The notes under the pieces are model-generated. The model was not told the origin of the DNA. It did not search any database and saw nothing but the letters and a program-made list of their open reading frames with translations. Below are positions 50,451 through 57,222 of a stretch of 57,222 nucleotides of DNA, piece after piece (position 1 is the first letter of the stretch; every line of letters begins with the position of its first letter). A program made the position numbers and the translations under genes. The DNA is from Opitutia bacterium UBA953 (lineage in GTDB: Bacteria > Verrucomicrobiota > Verrucomicrobiia > Opitutales > UBA953): positions 3,350 through 60,571 of the forward strand of contig DBCR01000075.1 of assembly GCA_002293125.1 (NCBI GenBank), given 5' to 3'.

Positions 50451-51527
50451 ATGGAAACTCGCCCCGCGAATATTTTATCCGGCAAAAAAGCTTCAAGAGC
50501 CTGCCTGGCGTTCACCTGTGCGGCTTTGTCTGTTATCTTCACGCCATCTTTCGCCCATGAGGGAGCCTCCGTCCCTCACGAGCATCCGACCACCGATACA
50601 CGCGCGACGCCCCGTGAAGCCGCGACGCATGTGACCGGTCAGATCGCCCGGTCGCGCGGCGAAAACACCTCGGCCAAGAGCAAGGTCCGTTTTGAGATCC
50701 GCGATGGTTATCGCATCGTGACCGCAAACGGCGTTCCCGATCACGGGATCGGACGATTCCCCAACAGCGGCAACCCCAACGTCCTGAGCGAGCAATCGTA
50801 CACCTTTCGCATTCCTCTGGATCCCCAGCCGCCAAGCGCCCCGGTGTTGACCAGCGATCGTGTGCACCGCGACAACGGCTACCTCTTCGGAGTAGCCCTC
50901 AACGGGGTGCCCTTCGAGCCGGCCACGGGCATGAACTGGACTCCGGAAGGCGTACGGCGCGGCGGCAGGCCCGGGGATTGGGTACACGAAGCCATCGGCG
51001 GCTCGGTGAACTTTGGCATCGACCACGCCAACGCGCACCTTCAACGAACCGGCGCCTATCACTACCACGGCATACCCACGCCCATGGTCGGCGATAAGCA
51101 GCCGACGCTCCTCGGTTACGCCGCCGACGGCTACCCGACCTATGGTCCTCTAGGCTATAAGGATCCCACCGACGCGAGGAGCCCGCTGGTCGCCTTGCGG
51201 CCCTCTTGGCAGCTCAAGACCATCGCTCGTCCCGAGCAGCCGCAAGGGCCCGGGGGGACACCCGATGGACGCTACACCTCGGACTTCGAGTTCAAGCCCG
51301 GCAGCGGCGACCTGGACAGACTCAACGGACGATTCGCGGTCACGCCCGAATACCCCAAGGGAGTCTATCACTACGTCCTGACCGCTGCGTTCCCCCACGT
51401 ACCCCGGGGATTCGCCGCGCCTCCGGACACATCATTTCGCCGCACGCCCGGGGAAGGTCCCAACCATGTCGAGCAGCGTGGCGACCGACTCCCGGTGGGT
51501 GATCGCAACGACGCCCCGGCCCGCTGA
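50451..51527 (+). CDS. Exported YHYH-domain protein
   Basis: 358 residues. A signal-like N-terminus (RACLAFTCAALSVIFTPSFA) is followed by the YHYH domain: TYTFRIPLDPQ-type strand (QSYTFRIPLDPQPPSAPVLT), GVALNGVPFEPATGMNWTPE, the motif YHYHG in LQRTGAYHYHGIP, LLGYAADGYPTYGPLGYKDP and KGVYHYVLTAAFPHVPRGF. YHYH proteins are secreted and of unknown function; the His cluster may bind metal. Complete length. Confidence 0.88.
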   Translation: METRPANILSGKKASRACLAFTCAALSVIFTPSFAHEGASVPHEHPTTDTRATPREAATHVTGQIARSRGENTSAKSKVRFEIRDGYRIVTANGVPDHGIGRFPNSGNPNVLSEQSYTFRIPLDPQPPSAPVLTSDRVHRDNGYLFGVALNGVPFEPATGMNWTPEGVRRGGRPGDWVHEAIGGSVNFGIDHANAHLQRTGAYHYHGIPTPMVGDKQPTLLGYAADGYPTYGPLGYKDPTDARSPLVALRPSWQLKTIARPEQPQGPGGTPDGRYTSDFEFKPGSGDLDRLNGRFAVTPEYPKGVYHYVLTAAFPHVPRGFAAPPDTSFRRTPGEGPNHVEQRGDRLPVGDRNDAPAR

Positions 51528-51572
51528 GGCATTTGGAGTCATATTGATCCCCAGAAGTGATCCAAAACAAAC

Positions 51573-51665
51573 GGGGTCAGGCCGTACCCTGTATCTCAGC
51601 GAAACTAGATTCGAGGCTTTCCGGCGTTTTTAGTTACGCCCCTCCCTATGGTGCGGCCTGACCCC
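51573..51665. repeat. 93-bp inverted-repeat element, left of RAYT
   Basis: Ends GGGGTCAGGCCGTACC and GGTGCGGCCTGACCCC; interior has GGCGTTTTTAGTTACGCC. It matches 52637-52729 over its whole length in the same orientation with only a few substitutions. Confidence 0.92.
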
Positions 51666-51736
51666 GTTGGCTGAGGGCTTTCCGTCAGGGATTGTCCTGC
51701 GTCGATACTCATCAGGACCGGCCTGACGCTGGGGCC

Positions 51737-52636
51737 ATGGCACGTCGTCGTCGACTCGTCTCCAACCAAGGGGCCTATCATGTCTACAATCGCGCCGAAC
51801 TCGGCCAACCCATCTTCGAGTCCGACGCCGCCAAGCAGGTCTTCCTCGAGACCCTGCTGCGCACGACGCATCGCTTCGGCTGGGATCTGCCCGCCTATGC
51901 CATCATGACGAACCACTTCCACCTGGTCGTCACCACGCCTCGCGGGAACCTCAGCGAGGGCATGCACGCCCTCCAGTCGGCCTTCGCCAACAAACATAAG
52001 GTCTTCCGGGGCTCGCCCGGGCACGTCTTCCAGTCACGTTTCGGCAGCGCGCACTTTCCCGCCGGACCTTCGGCGGCCCGCAAGATCGACTACGTCCACC
52101 TGAACCCGGTCCGCGCCGGGATCGTCACGCTCGAAGAGCTCCGCGACTACCCTTGGACCAGTTACCGCCTGCTCCGCCGGCCGGAGCTCAGAGGATTGGT
52201 CACCATAGGGCAAGCGCTAGGCCTCATGCATGGTCTGCGGGACGACCCTATAGGGTGGGACGCCTACGAAGAACGCCTTCGCTTCGAACTCGCGACCGAG
52301 GAAAGGCCGGCGACCGACGAGGAGCTCTTCGGGCTGGTTCGTAAGGAGAAGGCCGGCCGGCGGACCGACGACATTTCCCTGCCCGCCGTCGTCGGCAAGA
52401 GCGCGGACCTGCTGCGCACGGAGGAGGAGGCGCGGTGGGAGAAAGTCCTCCAGGCCGAGCTACCCGCCGTCGGCCGCCACAACGACGAGCTGACGGCCTT
52501 GCCTCACTCGCAAGCCTGGAAGCTCACCCTCGCCCGTCGCATGCGCGACAACCATGGCGCACCAGCCAGCTGGATCGCCCGGCGGATGGGCTTTAATTCG
52601 GTCGCATACCTTCGCAAACTTCTCGCACAGAGCTAA
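51737..52636 (+). CDS. REP-associated tyrosine transposase (RAYT, Y1 family)
   Basis: 299 residues from ATG 51737 (MARRRRLVSNQGAYHVYNRA). The HUH metal motif is His60-Phe-His62 in YAIMTNHFHLVVTTPRGN and the catalytic Tyr is probably Tyr119 in KIDYVHLNPVRAG. GHVFQSRFGS is a further family block. The C-terminal half (about 170-299) has a DnaA-like or helix-turn-helix-like appearance, as in longer RAYTs (RRMGFNSVAYLRKLLAQS). The stop codon ends one base before the right 93-bp repeat. RAYTs bind and may mobilise palindromic REP elements. Confidence 0.92.
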   Translation: MARRRRLVSNQGAYHVYNRAELGQPIFESDAAKQVFLETLLRTTHRFGWDLPAYAIMTNHFHLVVTTPRGNLSEGMHALQSAFANKHKVFRGSPGHVFQSRFGSAHFPAGPSAARKIDYVHLNPVRAGIVTLEELRDYPWTSYRLLRRPELRGLVTIGQALGLMHGLRDDPIGWDAYEERLRFELATEERPATDEELFGLVRKEKAGRRTDDISLPAVVGKSADLLRTEEEARWEKVLQAELPAVGRHNDELTALPHSQAWKLTLARRMRDNHGAPASWIARRMGFNSVAYLRKLLAQS

Positions 52637-52729
52637 GGGGTCAGGCCGTACCCTGTATCTCAGCGAAACTAGATTCGAGGCTTTCGGGCGTTTTTAGTTA
52701 CGCCCGCTCCCATGGTACGGCCTGACCCC
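52637..52729. repeat. 93-bp inverted-repeat element, right of RAYT
   Basis: Direct copy of 51573-51665. Ends GGGGTCAGGCCGTACC and GGTACGGCCTGACCCC are perfect inverted 16-mers here, with an inner hairpin GGGCG...CGCCC. Starts immediately after the transposase stop codon. Confidence 0.92.
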
Positions 52730-52851
52730 GTGTTCGGCCCAGGCATGATGGGTAAGCGCGACGGACATGGCCAAACCGGGTCGCAGAGGGCGAAACGCTT
52801 ATCTAAAGAAAGTCTTGAGGAGGCCCACCCGGAGGAGGAGAGTGCCTCATC

Positions 52852-53652
52852 ATGAACCCCCCGCCCGTGATCCCCGTCCCCTCGTACGCCAACCCGATCG
52901 ACAACCTGCGCGATCGCAGCGAGGGCACGGCCCGTACGCTGTGCGTCGTGCTCGGCATCATCCTCTTCATCGCGTTGCTCTGCGCCGGCGGCATCGGCAT
53001 CGCCATCCTGGTCATCGGATTCTTCACCTGGGTCCTGAGCTTCCTCGCGGCCGCCCGCCTCAAGGGGGGCGCCGTCCTGATCACCCCGCAATCCTGGCCG
53101 GAACTGCATGCCCTCGTCGAAGAAGCCAAGGCGAAGCTCGGCGTCAGCGATGCCAAGGCCTACGTGACGCAGGATAATGCCTTCAACGCCTTCGCGACGC
53201 GACTGGCCGGCCGTAATTTCGTCGTCCTGAACAGCGGCGCGGTGGATACCCTGCTCCGTAAGGGCAAGCTCGAGGACCTCAAGTTCCTCGTCGGTCACGA
53301 GTGCGGCCATGTCGCCATGGGGCACGTGAGTTTCTGGGGCGGCACCGTCCCGCACATCGCTTCGTTGATCTACCCGCTCTATGCCTGGTATCGTCGCTGC
53401 CAGGAACGTTCCGCCGACCGCTGCGGCCTCTGGTGCGCAGGCAACCGAGCCGACGCCCATCGCAGCATCGCGGTGCTCGCCGGCGGGTCCGAAATGGGCA
53501 CCCGACTTGATATCAACGCGGTGTCGGCTCAGTGGACTGAGATCCGTGATGAGACGTGGATCATGATCTCCCGTTACTATTCCGAGTACCCGCACACCAT
53601 GGAACGCATCATCCTCGTCCATCAGGCGGCGGATGAGCTGAGACTGCCGTAA
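52852..53652 (+). CDS. M48-like membrane metalloprotease
   Basis: 266 residues. Two hydrophobic helices (about 29-66) precede a peptidase domain. The zinc motif is His149-Glu150-Cys-Gly-His153 (HExxH form) followed by CQERSADRCG, where Glu185 is the likely third ligand. NAFATRLAGRNFVVLNSGAV is the substrate-cleft strand seen in M48 peptidases. It is a small relative of HtpX-type quality-control proteases; local role unknown. Confidence 0.9.
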   Translation: MNPPPVIPVPSYANPIDNLRDRSEGTARTLCVVLGIILFIALLCAGGIGIAILVIGFFTWVLSFLAAARLKGGAVLITPQSWPELHALVEEAKAKLGVSDAKAYVTQDNAFNAFATRLAGRNFVVLNSGAVDTLLRKGKLEDLKFLVGHECGHVAMGHVSFWGGTVPHIASLIYPLYAWYRRCQERSADRCGLWCAGNRADAHRSIAVLAGGSEMGTRLDINAVSAQWTEIRDETWIMISRYYSEYPHTMERIILVHQAADELRLP

Positions 53653-53689
53653 GGAGTCGCAGTGATTGGCGGGATGTAGGAGACAGCGG

Positions 53690-53716
53690 ATGCGATGTCA
53701 TCGCATCCCTACCTCA
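53690..53716. repeat. Palindrome cassette that supplies a stop codon
   Basis: GCGGATGCGATGTCATCGCA and then TCCCTACC, reverse orientation of the GGTAGGGATGCGATGACATC word. The minus-strand membrane gene ending at 53709 uses the TAG inside GGTAGGG as its stop codon. Confidence 0.8.
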
Positions 53717-54446
53717 GGGCGGCGAGGACGAGGTCGGCGGTGAGCCAGGTCCAGGTGGCGAGGGTGAGGAGGCTGGAGATGGCGAGACCGAAGAAGAGCG
53801 CAGGGAGGCCGAGGAAGATGATCCGGATGGCGCCGAGGGAGTGGGCTTGGGCGAGCGAGACGAGGAGCCAGGTGTGCGCGACGAGGCGGATGAGGAGGAG
53901 GCCGCTGAGCAAGAGGAGGCACTGCGAGACGTGCGGGAGCTTGAGTGCGAGGAGGAGTCCGGCCCAGGCGAGGGTAGCGAGGTCGGCGCTGGCGTGATTG
54001 AGGAGGAACGCGCGCGCGGTGCCCTTCCATCCGCCGGGCGCTCCTCCGAGCAGGAGGACGCCGTGCACGGTGGCGAAACCGAGGAGGAGGAACGACGCGG
54101 GGAGGATGAGTGTGAGGAGGATTGCCCAGGTCCCCATGAAGGCTTCTCCGGCCAACACATAGGGTCCAACGTACTGGTTAATTAACTGGATGACGGGCTG
54201 GGCTAACCCACCCATCCACTCCTGGGGAATCGCCTTCAGGGCTTGTTCTTTCGCGAGGTCGGTGCCGAGGGTGATGGCGCGGGTAAGAGGGTTGTGGGAG
54301 ACAAGCAGCTGAAGGCTTAAAAACCAGACGACAGGGAGTGCGACAAGACACCAGAGCGGTACAGAGGCATTGGCCGAGGGCTCGTTGGCCGGAGGACACG
54401 TGGGCCGGAGAGAGCCAAGGGGAGGCGGAGGTGGAATGAAGGACAT
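53709..54446 (-). CDS. Polytopic membrane protein, Yip1-like
   Basis: 245 residues from ATG 54446 (MSFIPPPPPLGSLRPTCPPA). A Pro-rich cytoplasmic start is followed by five to six hydrophobic helices (LVALPVVWFLSLQLLVSHNP, AILLTLILPASFLLLGFATV, LLLLSGLLLIRLVAHTWLLV and others). The layout matches Yip1/YIPF-like bacterial membrane proteins. Its stop codon lies in a palindrome cassette. Function unknown. Confidence 0.65.
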   Translation of the reverse strand: MSFIPPPPPLGSLRPTCPPANEPSANASVPLWCLVALPVVWFLSLQLLVSHNPLTRAITLGTDLAKEQALKAIPQEWMGGLAQPVIQLINQYVGPYVLAGEAFMGTWAILLTLILPASFLLLGFATVHGVLLLGGAPGGWKGTARAFLLNHASADLATLAWAGLLLALKLPHVSQCLLLLSGLLLIRLVAHTWLLVSLAQAHSLGAIRIIFLGLPALFFGLAISSLLTLATWTWLTADLVLAALR

Positions 54447-54459
54447 GAGGGCTGGAGAG

Positions 54460-54975
54460 CCGGGTTCGAGGGCACGAGGACAGGAGGACACGTGGGCCGG
54501 AACGAGGCAACGTTAGTTGATCAGTGGGCCAGTTGGCCGGGGAGACAACTAGCTGGCAGGTTGACAAGTTGACAGGTTGGCAAGGAGCAAAGGCGGGGCT
54601 CAAAGGGGAACCGGAGACCGGGATGTTTGCTGCGGGCATTGGGTAGGGCCGCCGAAGGGCGGCCGGAGGTAGGGGCGTGGCTTCGCCGCGCCCTCCGTAA
54701 AAGGAGTGCACGATGAATCGTGCCCCTACCTGGGTTCACCCTGCGGCGAACAGATACAGCTATGTCGTGACGCGGTCCCGACCCTACCCGTTGAAGGTGG
54801 TGGCGGGAGAGGTAGGGGCGCGACGGTGTCGCGACCGAGGGGATGAGAGGCGAGGCGGACGCGTCGCCGACGCGTCCCTACCCGCGCGACGGTGTCGCGA
54901 GGTGATGGCGGTTAGCGGTTGGCGGTTGGGAACGGCAGGGAGGCAGGCGGACGCGTCGCCGACGCGTCCCTACCA
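54460..54975. repeat. Long mosaic of repeat words
   Basis: No gene. Phrases GGACACGTGGGCCGGAACGA and CAGGTTGACAAGTTGACAGG, GGAACCGGAGACCGGGATGT (54608-54627), a reverse copy of the GGGGCACGA...TCGTGC word (about 54660-54731), and alternating GGTAGGGGCGCGACGGTGTC and GGACGCGTCGCCGACGCGTC words (54812-54972). GCGGTTAGCGGTTGGCGGTT (54909-54928) is the common phrase F. Confidence 0.85.
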
Positions 54976-54994
54976 AGGCGGCGGGGGCTTAAAC

Positions 54995-55023
54995 GGAAAG
55001 AGCCCGGCCTTGCGGCCGGGCTC
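54995..55023 (-). terminator. Terminator of the beta-barrel gene
   Basis: On the minus strand GAGCCCGGCC and GGCCGGGCTC form a perfect 10-bp stem with loop GCAA and are followed by TTTCC. It lies about 25 bases past the stop at 55049. Confidence 0.85.
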
Positions 55024-55048
55024 AGGTGCATGAAGCTATCCGTGAAGC

Positions 55049-55693
55049 TTAGAAGCTGTAACCGGCCGAGACGCCGAACTTGTTGCCGCCGACGTCGTCC
55101 TTCTTGAAGGCGTAGTTGAGTGAGATATCGAAGTTCTTGTTCACGTTGTAGCGCAAGCCGACGTTAAACACGTTGTTATTGAGCGAGTCGGCGGCGGCGA
55201 CGACGGTATCCAAGTCTCCATCGCCATCCGTATCGGCAACGCCAACGCCGAGACCAGAGGTTTTAATGCGCTGGTAGCCTACGCTGAACTCGATGTTGCT
55301 GGAAAGAGCCTGGCGGTACTCGATACCGAAGCCTTTTTCCTCACCAGTAGCGGCGGCGGCGGCGGATTCATCGATATAAGTATACTGGCCCTGGCCGTAG
55401 CTGTATCCAACCAAGAGATCGCCGGATCCCACGCTGAACTTATAGCCAAGTCCGTAAGTGACCTCTTTGCCCGAAAAACCATTGAAGTCGGCGCTTACAT
55501 CTCCGTATGAACCGGAAATAATGAAGCCGGAGTCGCCGAGCTGGGCGCTGCCGGCAAGGGCGACGGTATTGCGGAAATCATCGGTGCTGTAGCCAAGGCC
55601 GAGGCGGTTATAGTTGAGACCCGAACCGAGACCGTCAGCGGCGGAAGCCGAGGCAGCGACGAGGGTGAGGAGGAGGATGGGGGTGTGTTTCAT
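55049..55693 (-). CDS. Small outer-membrane beta-barrel protein
   Basis: 214 residues. A signal peptide (MKHTPILLLTLVAASASA) precedes alternating beta strands: LNYNRLGLGYSTDDFRNTVA, FIISGSYGDVSADFNGFSGK, DLLVGYSYGQGQYTYIDES, FSVGYQRIKTSGLG, and a final FGVSAGYSF ending in the barrel-type Phe. A DTDGDGDLDT loop may bind calcium. Similar to opacity/OmpW-like small barrels in design. Confidence 0.82.
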   Translation of the reverse strand: MKHTPILLLTLVAASASAADGLGSGLNYNRLGLGYSTDDFRNTVALAGSAQLGDSGFIISGSYGDVSADFNGFSGKEVTYGLGYKFSVGSGDLLVGYSYGQGQYTYIDESAAAAATGEEKGFGIEYRQALSSNIEFSVGYQRIKTSGLGVGVADTDGDGDLDTVVAAADSLNNNVFNVGLRYNVNKNFDISLNYAFKKDDVGGNKFGVSAGYSF

Positions 55694-55757
55694 AGCACCT
55701 CTGAGTGAAAACCCCCAGCGCCAGATAGCAACCGTTATCTTATATTAAGTTTCTTAT

Positions 55758-55792
55758 ATAATAAAACGGGCGCGACCAGTGTCGCGCCCGTT
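55758..55792 (-). terminator. Terminator of the PEGA-like lipoprotein gene
   Basis: On the minus strand AACGGGCGCGAC and GTCGCGCCCGTT form a perfect 12-bp stem with loop ACTG and are followed by TTTATTATA. It ends the transcript of the gene at 55813. Confidence 0.9.
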
Positions 55793-55812
55793 GGGAGGGA
55801 AAGGGCTTAGCC

Positions 55813-56220
55813 TCAGGGCTTCACCGGCGTGGCGACTTCGACCTTCTCGAGCGTCACCATCAGGGGGTTGGGCTTGTGCTCGTACATGGCACCCGTGCCG
55901 GCATCGATGCCCGCGCCGATGATACCGCCGACGAAAACGTTGCCGGCCATGGCGGCGCCACCGCCGCCACCGATCTCGGCCGCCACGATGATGGTCCGGT
56001 CCTTATAGCCGGGCTTGCTGATGAAGACAGTGAGGGTGTCGCTGCGCGGCACCTGGAAGCTGGCCGGGGTCTTGCCGACCATGCCGGTCGACAGACGGAC
56101 GTCGGCATCCTGCGGGACGGAGTCGACGACGAAGACTTCCTTGCTGCCACGGGTGATCGAGGCGCAACCAGTGAGTAAAACGAGGCCGAGTAAGGCCGGG
56201 AGCAGGCGGGCGGGGTTCAT
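55813..56220 (-). CDS. PEGA-like lipoprotein
   Basis: 135 residues from ATG 56220 (MNPARLLPALLGLVLLTGCA). Lipobox LLTGC gives acylation of Cys19. The mature part starts SITRGSKEVFVVDSVPQDAD and runs VRLSTGMVGKTPASFQVPRS, then FISKPGYKDRTI, a PEGA-type beta repeat that usually contacts peptidoglycan or cell-surface glycans. A Gly/Ala-rich hydrophobic stretch (GGGGGAAMAGNVFVGGIIGA) lies near the C-terminus. Confidence 0.82.
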   Translation of the reverse strand: MNPARLLPALLGLVLLTGCASITRGSKEVFVVDSVPQDADVRLSTGMVGKTPASFQVPRSDTLTVFISKPGYKDRTIIVAAEIGGGGGAAMAGNVFVGGIIGAGIDAGTGAMYEHKPNPLMVTLEKVEVATPVKP

Positions 56221-56299
56221 GACGGCCGACTGTGAACTCCGACTGAAGGGGGGCAAGGGGTATTTTATAGAAGAAGATTATAATGTGATACGCGGCGCA

Positions 56300-56655
56300 G
56301 GGCGCCGCGAGGGGACATGATTCGAGGACACGAGGGCCGGAGGGCACGAGGACTCGAAGCACAAATGAGAAGCTCGGAGGCTCAGAGGCTGGGTTGAACA
56401 GAAGAATACAGCACTCAAGAGGAGACCGGAGACCGGGAAGTTGGCTGGGGGCATTGGGTAGGGCTGACCATCCTTGGTCGGCCGTGCGGTCGAGCAGGGA
56501 TGCTCGACCCTACCTAGCGCGGCGGAGCCGCGAGGTATTGGCGGTTAGCGGTTGGGGGTTGGGAACGGCACAGAGGCAGCGGCCGACCAAGGATGGTCGA
56601 CCCTACCCGAGGCCGAAAGACAGGCGGACGCGTCGCCGACGCGTCCCTACCCTGC
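56300..56655. repeat. Mosaic of repeat words
   Basis: Phrases GGACACGAGGGCCGGAGGGC and GGAGACCGGAGACCGGGAAG (56420-56439), a framed double palindrome in reverse orientation at 56457-56514, GGCGGAGCCGC, GGCGGTTAGCGGTTGGGGGT (56542-56561), a single palindrome GGCCGACCAAGGATGGTCG (56580-56598) and GGACGCGTCGCCGACGCGTC (56626-56645). Nothing else is visible to the next gene apart from about 200 unassigned bases. Confidence 0.8.
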
Positions 56656-56874
56656 TTGACAGGTTTACAGGGGTGGGCAGAGTGGCGGGGTGTCCTTAAG
56701 AATGCGAATACACTATCCATGCGGGTTCAGCGCACGCTGATCCACGGGAGTTTTTGCGCTTAAAGAAACTGGCCGATCGGCCGCCTCCCTTCCCCGCCCG
56801 GGGTTAATCTGCGCCTTCCGACGTACGCGTGCCGCCGTCGCGAGATTCTGCCGCACGCAACCATTCTCACCTAC

Positions 56875-57033
56875 GTGAAATCCGACAATAACAACGAAGG
56901 CATCGTCGCCCTCCTCCAGCAGCTCGTCGCCCAGAACGAAGAGCTCGTCAGGGAAGTCGCGGCCGTGAAGGCCAAGCTCGTGCTCCTGGAGCACAAGATT
57001 GATACGATCGCCGAAGAAGCGGGATGGATCTGA
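56875..57033 (+). CDS. Small coiled-coil protein
   Basis: 52 residues from GTG 56875: VKSDNNNEGIVALLQQLVAQ, NEELVREVAAVKAKLVLLEH, KIDTIAEEAGWI. Leucines and valines recur with heptad spacing, so it should form a helical coiled coil. Too short for the usual ORF cut-off, but the codon use (GCC, CTC, GTC) is like that of real genes here. Could oligomerise; function unknown. Confidence 0.55.
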   Translation: MKSDNNNEGIVALLQQLVAQNEELVREVAAVKAKLVLLEHKIDTIAEEAGWI

Positions 57034-57073
57034 GCGGCATGCGTGGCGTCGCCACGCAGACGAGGGGACACGT

Positions 57074-57222
57074 GGGCGGACGCGTCGCCGACGCGTCCCT
57101 ACCCAAGGCCCGGTGGTAGGGGCGCGACGGTGTCGCGACCGAAGGTTCGAGGGGTCGGGGCGGACGCGTCGCCGACGCGTCCCTACCCGAGGCCCGGTGG
57201 TAGGGGCGCGACGGTGTCGCGA
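57074..57222. repeat. 84-base tandem repeat at the window edge
   Basis: A 63-base unit made of GGACGCGTCGCCGACGCGTC, CCTACCC[A/G]AGGCCCGGTG and GTAGGGGCGCGACGGTGTCG occurs at 57076-57138 and again at 57160-57222, spaced by 84. The array probably continues beyond the window. Confidence 0.88.

Noticed and set aside
18489..56655. Palindrome cassettes as ordinary terminators only
   Set aside because: Only a few are followed by T runs (for example 18532-18561). Many lie far from gene ends or in clusters, so termination does not explain the family.
57074..57222. CRISPR array
   Set aside because: The repeated units are 63 bases of palindromes with only one 21-base spacer-like gap visible, and both parts belong to dispersed repeat families. 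No cas genes are present.

Overview
This 57 kb window is a GC-rich chromosomal segment, most likely from an aquatic Verrucomicrobiota bacterium, probably Opitutae-like. The evidence is two very large secreted propeller/HEAT/cytochrome c proteins of the kind typical of the Planctomycetes-Verrucomicrobia group, a formylglycine sulfatase, a sialate O-acetylesterase-like enzyme, a PAS-AraC regulator, many TAT or Sec exported hydrolases, and genes with almost no Shine-Dalgarno sequences. The phylum call is inference from gene content; no rRNA gene is present.

Layout. 1-5000: end of an Ala/Lys-rich coiled-coil protein, then gcvT, gcvH, a ThiH-like radical SAM enzyme and rsmE, then a LysR regulator. 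5001-14600: a minus-strand block with a cytochrome c dehydrogenase, five recognisable genes of the ebo metabolite-traffic cluster (eboF, D, C, E, B), a small unknown gene and a small cytochrome c. 14.8-18.5 kb: PAS-AraC regulator, MFS transporter and Gfo/Idh/MocA oxidoreductase. 18.8-25 kb: second large cytochrome protein, tRNA-Ser(CGA), sulfatase, VWA-like protein. 26-27.4 kb: small genes, including an overlapping pair of tiny membrane proteins behind a promoter/operator. 27.4-33.75 kb: a complete light-harvesting operon, proteorhodopsin-crtE-crtI-crtB-crtY-blh, which makes the pump, its carotenoid precursor and retinal. 34-46 kb: aldehyde dehydrogenase, fasciclin protein, photolyase/cryptochrome, esterase, amidohydrolase, a convergent DoxX-like pair and a GH128-type glycoside hydrolase. 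46-50.4 kb: small unknown genes, including a duplicated two-gene module and two copies of an identical 29-bp intergenic element. 50.4-57.2 kb: YHYH protein, a RAYT transposase bounded by two 93-bp repeats, an M48-like peptidase, membrane proteins and a PEGA-like lipoprotein.

From about 18.5 kb onward the intergenic spaces are assembled from a small vocabulary of repeated palindromic words. Many have a constant outer frame, GGTAGGG...CCCTACC, around exchangeable perfect palindromes. A second family (GGGGTCAGGCC...GGCCTGACCCC) sits immediately after stop codons and flanks the RAYT gene. The first 18 kb lacks these words. The two repeat systems and the duplicated small-gene module are the least explained parts of the window; the rhodopsin operon and the ebo cluster are the clearest functional systems.
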